In this document: piece by piece, positions 18,985-26,396 of the stretch | Position numbering within the stretch: the stretch's first letter is position 1 | How the letters are laid out: the number at the start of each line of letters is the position of its first letter | Source: Lachnospiraceae bacterium | GTDB taxonomy: Bacteria > Bacillota > Clostridia > Lachnospirales > Lachnospiraceae | NCBI GenBank assembly: GCA_910574195.1 | Contig: CAJTBF010000013.1 | Location: forward strand, 43,525-107,524 | Length of the DNA stretch: 64,000 nt | Reading direction: 5' to 3' | Made by a program: the position numbers and the translations under genes | The notes under the pieces: generated by a model | Database searches by the model: none | Told to the model about the DNA's origin: nothing | The model's input: only the letters and a program-made list of their open reading frames with translations

Positions 18985-19383
18985 ATGAACATACCGGAAT
19001 TTACATTATATAACGGGGGCAGGATCCCGGGAGTCGGCTTTGGAACCTGGGAGCTCCCGGAGGGAGAAAAGACGGTTTCTGCCGTAAAAAGCGCGCTGGA
19101 AAATGAGAAGTTACTGCAGGATGAAAGTCTGGGGAAGTTGGCGGCAAAATATCAAAAAACGCCGGCACAGCTCTGTATTCGCTGGAGTCTGCAGCATGGG
19201 GTACTGCCCCTGCCAAAATCGTTGTCACAGGCGCATCTGAAGGATAATCTGCTGGCGGCGGATTTTGAGATTGCCGAAGAAGATATGAAAGCAATTGATC
19301 AGTTTCCGCCTATCGGCGGAGTGTTCTGGAATATGGACGAGCCCCGCAGGCTGTTTTATCCGGCGCGGGAACTTCATCTGTAA
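18985..19383 (+). pseudogene. Aldo/keto reductase with large internal in-frame deletion
   Basis: The N-terminus (TLYNGGRIPGVGFGTWELPEGE) and C-terminus (KTPAQLCIRWSLQHGVLPLPKS, then NLLAADFEIAEEDMKAID) match aldo/keto reductases, but only 132 of about 280 residues remain. The join is near residue 36-40, between AVKSALENE and KLLQDESLGKLAAKYQ. The catalytic Asp/Tyr and Lys/His barrel strands are missing, so the product cannot be an active reductase. The frame is kept and the upstream ribosome site is good. Confidence 0.8.
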
Positions 19384-19441
19384 AAAAGAATTTGTTTTAG
19401 TGAAAAAACAAGAGAGGAAAACAGGATGGAAAGGATACGGG

Positions 19442-20436
19442 TAAAGGTATCTGTTTCTTCCATATGAGCATCACACGGCGGACCAGAAAGTCCGGATTTT
19501 CTGCCACCGGGAGAAGGTACTTTCTTTTTACTACCCGCCGGCCCGTGATCAGGTGGACGGCTGGATCGGATGTACACTGCCGGACGCTGTTTTTGGAAAA
19601 GAAGTGGAGATTATATCAGAAGAGAATCCGATGATAAAAGCGGCGTATGCGGCCGATTCTGTGCGTGGGGGGACAGAGGAACCAGGAGTTCTTCCCTGGA
19701 TTCATTTTCATGCCCCAAGCGGCAAAATTCTGGATGTGAAAGCCTTTTTTCAGGAGGAGAATGGAGAATGGCATATATCCCTGCTGGAGGATTTTTCCAT
19801 AGGTTCTACGGAAAATGAAGGAAGGCTGAGAGAATACCGAAGTAAAGATTTGTACTTATGGGAAGCAAAATCACGGAATGGCAAAGGATACGGGAAGATC
19901 TGCCGGGCAGAGGGAACGCCCTGGGCGGGAGATGTACAGCTCTTTTTCTATGCGGAAAATAAAAACGGGGAAAAAATCGGATTTGCCCTGAGTCGCTTTT
20001 TCAGTTCAGGAAATCTCCCGGTGAATCATGTGTTGAGCATTCCTGTAAAGTATACGCAAAGTACGGCGAAGCGGAAAAATGGAAAAATCAAACCTGTTGA
20101 AGCGCTGAAAAACCTTCGTATCTGGAAAAGAGACTGGTATCTGCAAAGGATAGAGAAGGAATGCTGATTACGTTTCCGGACAGAATAAAAGAAGTGCATG
20201 TAATTCAAAATGACGAGATAGAAAATATCCAAAATCCAACGTTCCGTCTTCAATATGCTCCGGACCCCTATATAAAAATTCAGACGGTGGGGACGACGGC
20301 CTCTATTGTGGAACTGCATGTTTACGCACTGAGAAGACCGGATTATGCACCGGAAAATAAAGAACAGCTGCAAAACATCGTGGAAGGAAACGGTCTGTAT
20401 CGGAGCGCACAGTTTGATTTTGTCAAGATTAGTTGA
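19442..20436 (+). pseudogene. Broken gene, probably a GH32-type glycosidase
   Basis: One frame is open from 19445 to the stop at 20167 and a second from 20161 to 20436, with no good start for the first. The N-terminal part (RYLFLPYEHHTADQKVRIF ... VDGWIGCTLPDA) resembles the small domain preceding some GH32 enzymes. KNGKIKPVEALKNLR recalls the LVQ-P-VEEL-LR segment of GH32. The closing IVELHVYALRRPDY recalls the C-terminal beta-sandwich. The WMNDPNG catalytic region is not found, so large parts are lost. The final stop TGA is supplied by the terminal repeat of the adjacent IS. The assignment to GH32 is by remembered pattern and is moderate. Confidence 0.5.
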
Positions 20437-21670
20437 CACATTTTCTTCAAGGATTTTGTATCCTATGCTGCTTCTTTCAGGGAATCATAGTATTGCTGTC
20501 GTTTAACCATAGGAGGAAGCCCTCCGTTGGCAGAGCAGATTCTTCGGTTATTCCAGTAGCTGATGAAATATCTCCAGATAATCGTCCTGAGTTCCTCTGT
20601 GGTTATTTTTTCCGTATCATAACGGTCGTACAGCAGTTCTGATTTCATCCTTGCCCACATACTTTCACAGCGGGCATTATCATGACATCTTCCGCCTGCA
20701 CTGTTCATACTTTGCTGTATGCCGTACTGCCGGACCGCATTGCGGTAAAGCTGGCTGGTGTACTGGCTCCCTCTGTCACTATGGATAATGGCTCCACGGA
20801 TACCGGGGTACGCATTAAATGTATTTTCCAGTGTCTGAACACATAACGGTGCCTTCATGTTGGTATCCATTGCCAGACCGACCACGCTGGAATCAAAACA
20901 GTCAAAAACAGCAGAAACATACAGTTTTCCATCACTGGCTTTGATCTCTGTTATATCTGTAACACATTTTGTCAGCGGCTCCTCTGCATGGAAATCACGT
21001 TTTAACAGATCGTCTGATTTTCTGGCTTTCCTGTCCGCTTTTGTGATCCCCTTTGGCTTGCGTCTGGGATGATGACTGATTCCGATTTCTTCCATGATAC
21101 GGTAAACAGTGCGTTCACTGGGAATATTCACATTTTCTGGCTGCTTTAATGTCAATGCCTGATACATGCGGATACGGCCATAAGTATCATTGCATTCATC
21201 TTCCGTAAGAATCTCTTTCATGGCCTCCGCCAGTGGCTGATATTTCCATGGGCAGTCTTTGTTTGCAAGATACTGGTAAAACCCTTGTCTGCTGACATGG
21301 AGGACTCTGCAGAAAAAAGCGCCGGTCTCCTCCAGAAAATCATTTTCTTTCTTCAAACGGCGGTTTTCTTTCTCCAGTTCTTTTACCTGTCGGCGAAGCT
21401 TTAGGAGTTCCTCGTTAAGCGTCATAGCGCTTTGTGGAGTCTGTGAACCAGCTCCAAGGTCAAGATTGCCAAGACGGTTAGCCCGTACCCAGCCATATAT
21501 GGTGTTTTTGGGAACTCCCAGTTCTTTAGCAGCTTTAGCTTGTCCGATTTCTTTAGCGAGCTTCACTGCCTGTACTTTGTATTCGTGGTCATATTGTCTG
21601 TTTTCTGCCATTTTGTTCACTCCTTATTCTCTTGATTATATCTCAAATCCTTGGGAATATGATGTCAACT
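20431..21670 (-). mobile_element. IS3-family insertion sequence
   Basis: The termini are imperfect inverted repeats: AGTTGACA-CATTTTCTTCAAGGATT at the left, shown here in parts, and its counterpart ending CCTTGGGAATATGATGTCAACT at the right, also in parts. AGTTGACA and AAGGATTT are shared. One transposase gene lies between, on the minus strand. No clear 3-4 bp target duplication was found, so the ends or the flanks have changed since insertion. Confidence 0.85.
20463..21620 (-). CDS. IS3-family transposase, OrfA and OrfB in one frame
   Basis: 385 residues. The N-terminal helix-turn-helix (YDHEYKVQAVKLAKEIG ... ELGVPKNTIYGWV) and a leucine-zipper-like coiled coil (LRRQVKELEKENRRLKKEN) form the OrfA part. 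The rve integrase core follows with the DDE residues in VTDITEI, IHSDRGSQYTS and ARCESMWARMKSE. Most relatives make this protein by programmed -1 frameshifting between two ORFs. Here the junction (LEETGAFFCRVLHVSRQGFY) is already in frame, apparently after loss of a short linker. Confidence 0.9.
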   Translation of the reverse strand: MNKMAENRQYDHEYKVQAVKLAKEIGQAKAAKELGVPKNTIYGWVRANRLGNLDLGAGSQTPQSAMTLNEELLKLRRQVKELEKENRRLKKENDFLEETGAFFCRVLHVSRQGFYQYLANKDCPWKYQPLAEAMKEILTEDECNDTYGRIRMYQALTLKQPENVNIPSERTVYRIMEEIGISHHPRRKPKGITKADRKARKSDDLLKRDFHAEEPLTKCVTDITEIKASDGKLYVSAVFDCFDSSVVGLAMDTNMKAPLCVQTLENTFNAYPGIRGAIIHSDRGSQYTSQLYRNAVRQYGIQQSMNSAGGRCHDNARCESMWARMKSELLYDRYDTEKITTEELRTIIWRYFISYWNNRRICSANGGLPPMVKRQQYYDSLKEAA

Positions 21671-21709
21671 TTTTTTATACCACATCATAATTTTCTTTAA
21701 GGAAAAAAA

Positions 21710-21749
21710 GAGATTGTCGGTAAAGGCTATTGACTTTATCGGCAACCTC
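21710..21749 (-). terminator. Terminator of the 46-residue gene
   Basis: Near-perfect 16-bp stem (21710-21725 with 21734-21749). On the minus strand it is followed by seven T (21703-21709 on the plus strand are A). Confidence 0.8.
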
Positions 21750-21775
21750 TTGCTTTTATGGGGAATCATACAAGT

Positions 21776-21916
21776 CTAATCATCTTCAAGCATCGACTGG
21801 AAGATATCTTTTAATTTCTGTAAATCCTCGTTATCGGGCGTTCTGTTTAAGGCTTTGTCAATTAACTCTAATGCAAGCCGGATAAACCCCTGAAATTGCT
21901 TATTGGTCATTCCCAT
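21776..21916 (-). CDS. Small conserved-looking protein, 46 residues
   Basis: The frame reads MGMTNKQFQGFIRLALELI followed by DKALNRTPDNEDLQKLK and ends SMLEDD. It is an amphipathic, acidic helical protein. GCAGGTGATC precedes the start and a strong terminator follows on the same strand, which supports a real gene despite its size. Similar short proteins occur in Lachnospiraceae from memory, without known function. It may be missed by length-limited gene finders. Confidence 0.65.
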   Translation of the reverse strand: MGMTNKQFQGFIRLALELIDKALNRTPDNEDLQKLKDIFQSMLEDD

Positions 21917-22052
21917 ATGATCACCTGCTTTCTGGATATAATGAACATCTGTCTGACATCTTTATTATATCAATCGATGATTTCAGTGTAAAGCATTATT
22001 TTGGCTAAGTGCGGTGGGAAAAATAGAAATTAAATAGCAATTGAGAATGTTG

Positions 22053-22076
22053 TAACAGCTGCAGGCCGAACTGTTA
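22053..22076. repeat. Short variant (24 bp) of the TAACAGTT palindrome
   Basis: TAACAGCTGC at the left and GCCGAACTGTTA at the right. It is shorter than the 29-bp copies at 9458, 30747 and 32072 but has the same ends. Confidence 0.55.
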
Positions 22077-22267
22077 CGAATGTTCTGAAACTTCAATGTC
22101 ACAGTTTTACAAAAAAGCAGATATCTGATACAATGACATAGATCCCATAGTGTGCGGAAAAGCTGCCAGTGGCGGTTTTTCTGTATGGCAGGAGAAAAAG
22201 AACTCTGAGAAAAGAGTTTCAAAATACAGGAAAAGTGTAACAAGGAGAACCAGGGAGGCGGCAAAAG

Positions 22268-23122
22268 ATGAGGATCAGAACGAGTGAGAATATACATCAG
22301 TTTCAGACACAGTTGTTTCAACGGCTGGGTGCGTATTCTCTCCAGGGATTACTGATGAACGACAAACATGAGTTTACGGCGGCGGTGGAAGCGGTCGAAT
22401 ACGAAGCAGGGGATGAGAAAGGGAAACTGCCGTTTCGGGAACCTGAAATATATGCCAGATACATTTTAGCGAGGGAGGCAGGGATTCCTCTTTTTATTTT
22501 ATGCTATATGGATTCCGTCTACAAGATTTTAAGCGTCCGGGAAGAGAACGGCCGGGTAAAGCTGCGAATGGCACATCAGTTTTCGGAAAAAGAGTTTATC
22601 CAATGGTGGGGAGAACTGAAACAGACGATACAGACCAAGCAATTAAATAATGGTGGGGAACCAAGGATCGGGGAAACGATTATCGACAGTGTCCTGCGGA
22701 AGTATGGATATGAATGGGGAGGAAATATTGACGGATTTGTACTGACGGAGGATCGGAATCACATAGAGTATGTCATTGACAATATTTCGGTCAGTCAGCC
22801 CAATCTTGCGGATGAACCTTCCCACTATTTTCACAGTCCCAATCCAAAGCATGGGCCGCGGTACGAAGGGTGGTATGCGGCGGTGAAGCTTGCGGCGCAG
22901 CTTCAGGTTCCGCATCTACTTTTCACGATTGATAAAAAGGAGCAGATGCTGGAACATATTGGACTTACGGTGATTGAGCGTCTGACTCCCGACGGGATCT
23001 TTTTTGCCGGAGGAGTGACGCCGGATCACAATATTCTATGCGGGCTGGAGAATATTGTACAGAATGTGCAGCAAAAAGCCCGATTTGCGGTTCCGCCTGT
23101 TTTACAGGAAAAGGACGCATAG
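22268..23122 (+). CDS. Uncharacterised protein upstream of a DNA methylase
   Basis: 284 residues, not recognised with certainty. The N-terminal third is mixed alpha/beta with FREPEIYARYILAREAGIPLF. The C-terminal half has the strongly patterned DGFVLTEDRNHIEYVIDNIS, then SHYFHSPNPKHGPRYEG, WYAAVKLAAQLQVPHLLFTID and LTPDGIFFAG. The Asp-x12-Glu-x-Val arrangement in DGF...IEYV recalls a PD-(D/E)XK nuclease core with the lysine replaced, but this is only a resemblance. No signal peptide or membrane segment. It lies 220 bp before the methylase and on the same strand. Confidence 0.6.
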   Translation: MRIRTSENIHQFQTQLFQRLGAYSLQGLLMNDKHEFTAAVEAVEYEAGDEKGKLPFREPEIYARYILAREAGIPLFILCYMDSVYKILSVREENGRVKLRMAHQFSEKEFIQWWGELKQTIQTKQLNNGGEPRIGETIIDSVLRKYGYEWGGNIDGFVLTEDRNHIEYVIDNISVSQPNLADEPSHYFHSPNPKHGPRYEGWYAAVKLAAQLQVPHLLFTIDKKEQMLEHIGLTVIERLTPDGIFFAGGVTPDHNILCGLENIVQNVQQKARFAVPPVLQEKDA

Positions 23123-23345
23123 AACACGCCCCGGTATATCATTGCATTCGTTCCGAAATAAATAGCGTCTGATGTTTACGACAGCGCAGGGCGGAGGAAG
23201 GAGGCGATGCTGGTAGTATCGTTGACTGACTTCAACGCAGTGATGGTGTGAACAGAGGGCGATATTTACTTGATTATGAATGCAGGGATGTACTGGTATC
23301 AGGGAAAGCAGGAGATAGAAGTTTTAGGAATACCGGGAGGAAAAT

Positions 23346-25202
23346 ATGGAAAAAATGCGAATGAAATCCAGAGATCTTTTGCAGGCGAATGTGGAAAAGC
23401 TTGCGGAGTTGTTTCCGGGGTGCGTGGTGGAAACAATGGGGCAAAATGGCCAGATTGTCAGAAAAGTGGACTGGGAGTATTTAAGGCAGATGCTTTCCGA
23501 TGAAGTTGTGGAGGGAGGAGAGACATATACTTTCACATGGCCGGGGAAAAAAAAGGCGGCGGAGGAGGTAAATCAAAGTATTTCAAAAACCCTCCGTCCG
23601 GATATGAAAAAAAGTGTATCCTGGGATAAGACGGAAAATTTGTATATAGAGGGAGATAACCTGCAGGGATTAAAACTGCTTCAGGAAAGTTATCTGAACA
23701 GAGTAAAAGTGATTTATATTGATCCGCCCTATAATACCGGGGCTGATTTTATTTATCGGGATCACTTTGCGCTCCGGGAAGAAGAGTATGCACAGAAGAC
23801 GGGTGTTTACAATGCAGAACAGGAAAAACTTTTCAGGAATACGGATACAAATGGAAGATTTCATTCCGACTGGTGCTCCATGATTTATTCCCGTCTGCTG
23901 CTGGCCAGGAATCTATTGACGGAGGATGGTGTTATTTTTATCAGTATAGATGATCATGAGCAGGAAAATCTGAAAAAAATCTGCAATGAAGTTTTCGGAG
24001 AAAAGAATTTTATTGCGCAGATTGCATGGGAGCGGGCATTCGCACCGGTGAATTTGAAGAAGCATTTTTCCGAAAGCCATGACTTTATTTTATGCTATGC
24101 AAAAAATCTTTCTGCGGCAGTGAGTAACGGTTTGCCGCGGAATAAGGAAAGCGACGCCCGGTATGCGAATCCGGACAACGATCCGCGGGGGCCGTGGACT
24201 TCCGGAGATTTGTCGGTGGGGCCGGCGGTACAGAGTAAGGTTTATGAGATTATGACACCCGGCGGCCGAAAGGTGCTGCCGCCCAGCGGCTACTGCTGGA
24301 GATTGGATCAGGCGACATTTGAACAGTATAAACGGGAAAACCGGATCTGGTTTGGCGAAACAGGGGATAACGTTCCGCGTATCAAACGGTTTTTAAGTGA
24401 AGTGAAGCAGGGAATCACCCCGATGACCATATGGAAATATACGGATGCGGGAAGTTCTCAGGATGCGACGAAGGAACTGAAAAAGTTATTCGACGGAAAG
24501 GCTTTTTTTGATTATCCGAAACCGGTGAGTCTGATCAAACGGTGTCTGCAATTGTATACAGATCCGGACTGCATTGTTCTGGATTTTTTTTCTGGTTCAG
24601 CTACAACGGCTCAGGCAGTTATGGAATTAAACGCGGAAGACGGCGGACATCGGACGTTTATTATGGTACAATGCGCGGAGAATGTAAAAAAAGAAACAGA
24701 AGCATACCAGGCCGGTTTTCGGACGATCTGTGAGATCGGGGAGGAACGGATTCGGCGCGCGGGAGCGGCAATCCGGCAGAAGGCTCCGAATGTGGATACG
24801 GGATTCCGTGTATTTTATCTGGATGAATCGAATATGGAGGATGTATATTTTGCGGCGGCGGATTATACACAGGAGTTACTCCCTCTGCTGGAATCCAATG
24901 TAAAATCCGGTCGGACAGCGGCAGATCTGTTTTTTGGCTGTCTGCTGGACTGGGGGATGCCGCTGTCCCTGCCTTATGAGACGGAGAGGGTGGATGGGTT
25001 TACCGTTCACAGTTATAATCAGGGGGAACTGATGGCTTGCTTTGATGAGAACATCTCAGAGACATTGGTGGAATATTTTGCAGAAAAGAAACCGTCGAAG
25101 GTGATTTTCAGAGATGACAGTTTTTCAGACAGCTCTGTGAAAATCAATATAGAAGAACGATTGAAACGTAAAACGCCGGATACGAGAATAAAAGTGCTTT
25201 AA
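23346..25202 (+). CDS. Type III-like (beta class) DNA adenine methylase, Mod, without Res
   Basis: 618-residue site-specific N6-adenine DNA methyltransferase. The catalytic DPPY motif (residues 126-129, in VIYIDPPYNTGADF) comes first, then a target-recognition region, then the SAM-binding motif DFFSGSATTAQAVMEL near residue 413. This order defines the beta class of type III Mod proteins. LRPDMKKSVSWDKTENLYIEGDN is typical Mod N-terminus, quoted here only to mark the region. The start has GGGAGG 6 nt upstream. No Res helicase-nuclease follows; the next gene is an unrelated AraC regulator. It may act as an orphan epigenetic methylase or with the preceding unknown protein. Confidence 0.9.
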   Translation: MEKMRMKSRDLLQANVEKLAELFPGCVVETMGQNGQIVRKVDWEYLRQMLSDEVVEGGETYTFTWPGKKKAAEEVNQSISKTLRPDMKKSVSWDKTENLYIEGDNLQGLKLLQESYLNRVKVIYIDPPYNTGADFIYRDHFALREEEYAQKTGVYNAEQEKLFRNTDTNGRFHSDWCSMIYSRLLLARNLLTEDGVIFISIDDHEQENLKKICNEVFGEKNFIAQIAWERAFAPVNLKKHFSESHDFILCYAKNLSAAVSNGLPRNKESDARYANPDNDPRGPWTSGDLSVGPAVQSKVYEIMTPGGRKVLPPSGYCWRLDQATFEQYKRENRIWFGETGDNVPRIKRFLSEVKQGITPMTIWKYTDAGSSQDATKELKKLFDGKAFFDYPKPVSLIKRCLQLYTDPDCIVLDFFSGSATTAQAVMELNAEDGGHRTFIMVQCAENVKKETEAYQAGFRTICEIGEERIRRAGAAIRQKAPNVDTGFRVFYLDESNMEDVYFAAADYTQELLPLLESNVKSGRTAADLFFGCLLDWGMPLSLPYETERVDGFTVHSYNQGELMACFDENISETLVEYFAEKKPSKVIFRDDSFSDSSVKINIEERLKRKTPDTRIKVL

Positions 25203-25267
25203 AAAATGGGTGGAATGAAGAAGAAAGAGATTCTTTTTTGCATGAAAAAACAGGAGGAGAAGTTTCC

Positions 25268-26143
25268 ATGGAAGATGCATATGTATTGCAATTGTCAGAT
25301 CGAAAGTTTTCGGAATTGTATTTATGCTCTTGTGGTTACAGTAAGTGTGAGCCTCTCCACAGTTTTGGGCCGGCGGTAAGGCCATATTATCTGATTCATT
25401 GTGTGCTGCGTGGAAAGGGCCGGTATTGTATCGGAGACACCCAGTATTCTCTGGAGGCGGGACAGGGGTTTTTGATTGAACCGAATGTGTTGACGTTTTA
25501 TCAGGCGGACGCGGATAAACCATGGGAGTATCTGTGGGTGGGATTTAGTGGAACGAACGTAAAAGAGTATTTGCTGGATCTGGGCCTGAACAATGAACAG
25601 CTTGCTTTTCGAAATGAATATATGACGGAACTGAAACAGGCGATTGTAGGGATGATGAAACATGCTACCGGCAGTATTACCAGTCAATACGAGCGACAGA
25701 GTTTTTTGTACTCTTTTTTTGCGATTCTTTCCAGGAATAGTAATCTTCCTGTACTCCAGGAACAGGAGGGAGAGAACATTCATGTAAAACATGCGGTAGA
25801 ATTTGTACGCAACAACTATTTCAGTGGGATCAAAGTGGCGGATATTGCAAAATATGCCTGTGTGGATCGGACTTATCTTTACGAGCTGTTCCGCAAATAT
25901 CTAAAAGTTTCCCCACAGGAATATCTGACCAATTACCGGATGAGCAGAGCGGCGGAACTTCTGACACTGACTGATCTGACAATGGGGGAGATCGCTCTGT
26001 CCTGCGGCTATCAAAGTGCGTTTTCTTTTGGAAAGGTGTTCAAGGCCAAACGGGGGATTACGCCAGCCAGGTACCGCGAGAAAAACAGGAGCGAGAAAAG
26101 AGAATATCTGGAGAGTCATAAAGAAAAGCTGGAAGAAATATAA
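25268..26143 (+). CDS. AraC-family regulator of the alpha-galactosidase gene
   Basis: 291 residues. An N-terminal cupin sugar-sensing domain (GKGRYCIGDTQYSLEAGQGF) is followed by two helix-turn-helix motifs at the C-terminus (IKVADIAKYACVDRTYLYELF and MGEIALSCGYQSAFSFGKVF, with AKRGITPARYRE). AGGAGG sits 10-16 nt ahead of ATG 25268. It precedes the GH36 gene in the same direction, the common arrangement for raffinose/melibiose regulators, and so probably activates it in response to an alpha-galactoside. Confidence 0.85.
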   Translation: MEDAYVLQLSDRKFSELYLCSCGYSKCEPLHSFGPAVRPYYLIHCVLRGKGRYCIGDTQYSLEAGQGFLIEPNVLTFYQADADKPWEYLWVGFSGTNVKEYLLDLGLNNEQLAFRNEYMTELKQAIVGMMKHATGSITSQYERQSFLYSFFAILSRNSNLPVLQEQEGENIHVKHAVEFVRNNYFSGIKVADIAKYACVDRTYLYELFRKYLKVSPQEYLTNYRMSRAAELLTLTDLTMGEIALSCGYQSAFSFGKVFKAKRGITPARYREKNRSEKREYLESHKEKLEEI

Positions 26144-26152
26144 TGATGATCC

Positions 26153-26298
26153 GTTACTGTGCACACCCTACGGGTTGCACAGTAACAGCCGCCAGCCCAT
26201 TTAAAGTTGCTTTTCGCAAGGGGCTGGCGGCTATCCGGACAGGACATATATTCTCCGTCACCAGGCAGCGTAGTGCCTGGTGCGGTGTGAACAGTAAC
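26153..26298. mobile_element. 146-bp MITE with 8-bp target duplication
   Basis: The terminal inverted repeats are GTTACTGTGCAC (26153-26164) and GTGAACAGTAAC (26287-26298), 11 of 12 matching. GATGATCC flanks the element directly on both sides (26145-26152 and 26299-26306), an exact 8-bp target-site duplication. The interior is a run of three hairpins (about 26153-26186, 26188-26231 and 26260-26281) with no coding capacity. It lies between the AraC stop codon and the alpha-galactosidase gene. Confidence 0.85.
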
Positions 26299-26396
26299 GA
26301 TGATCCAACATTTGGACATTCTTATCCAACAAATGCATCTGTTCGGCTATGTCGTTCTCAGGTACAATCAGCTCATAAAGGCAAGGGAGGTTCTTT

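Noticed and set aside
17177..23122. Macrodomain and the 22268 protein as a sirtuin/ADP-ribosylation defence pair
   Set aside because: The 22268 protein shows no Sir2 NAD-binding motifs, and the genes are 4.5 kb apart with an IS between.
23270..23503. A small overlapping frame ahead of the methylase
   Set aside because: It overlaps the start of a clear Mod gene in another frame and has no ribosome site.
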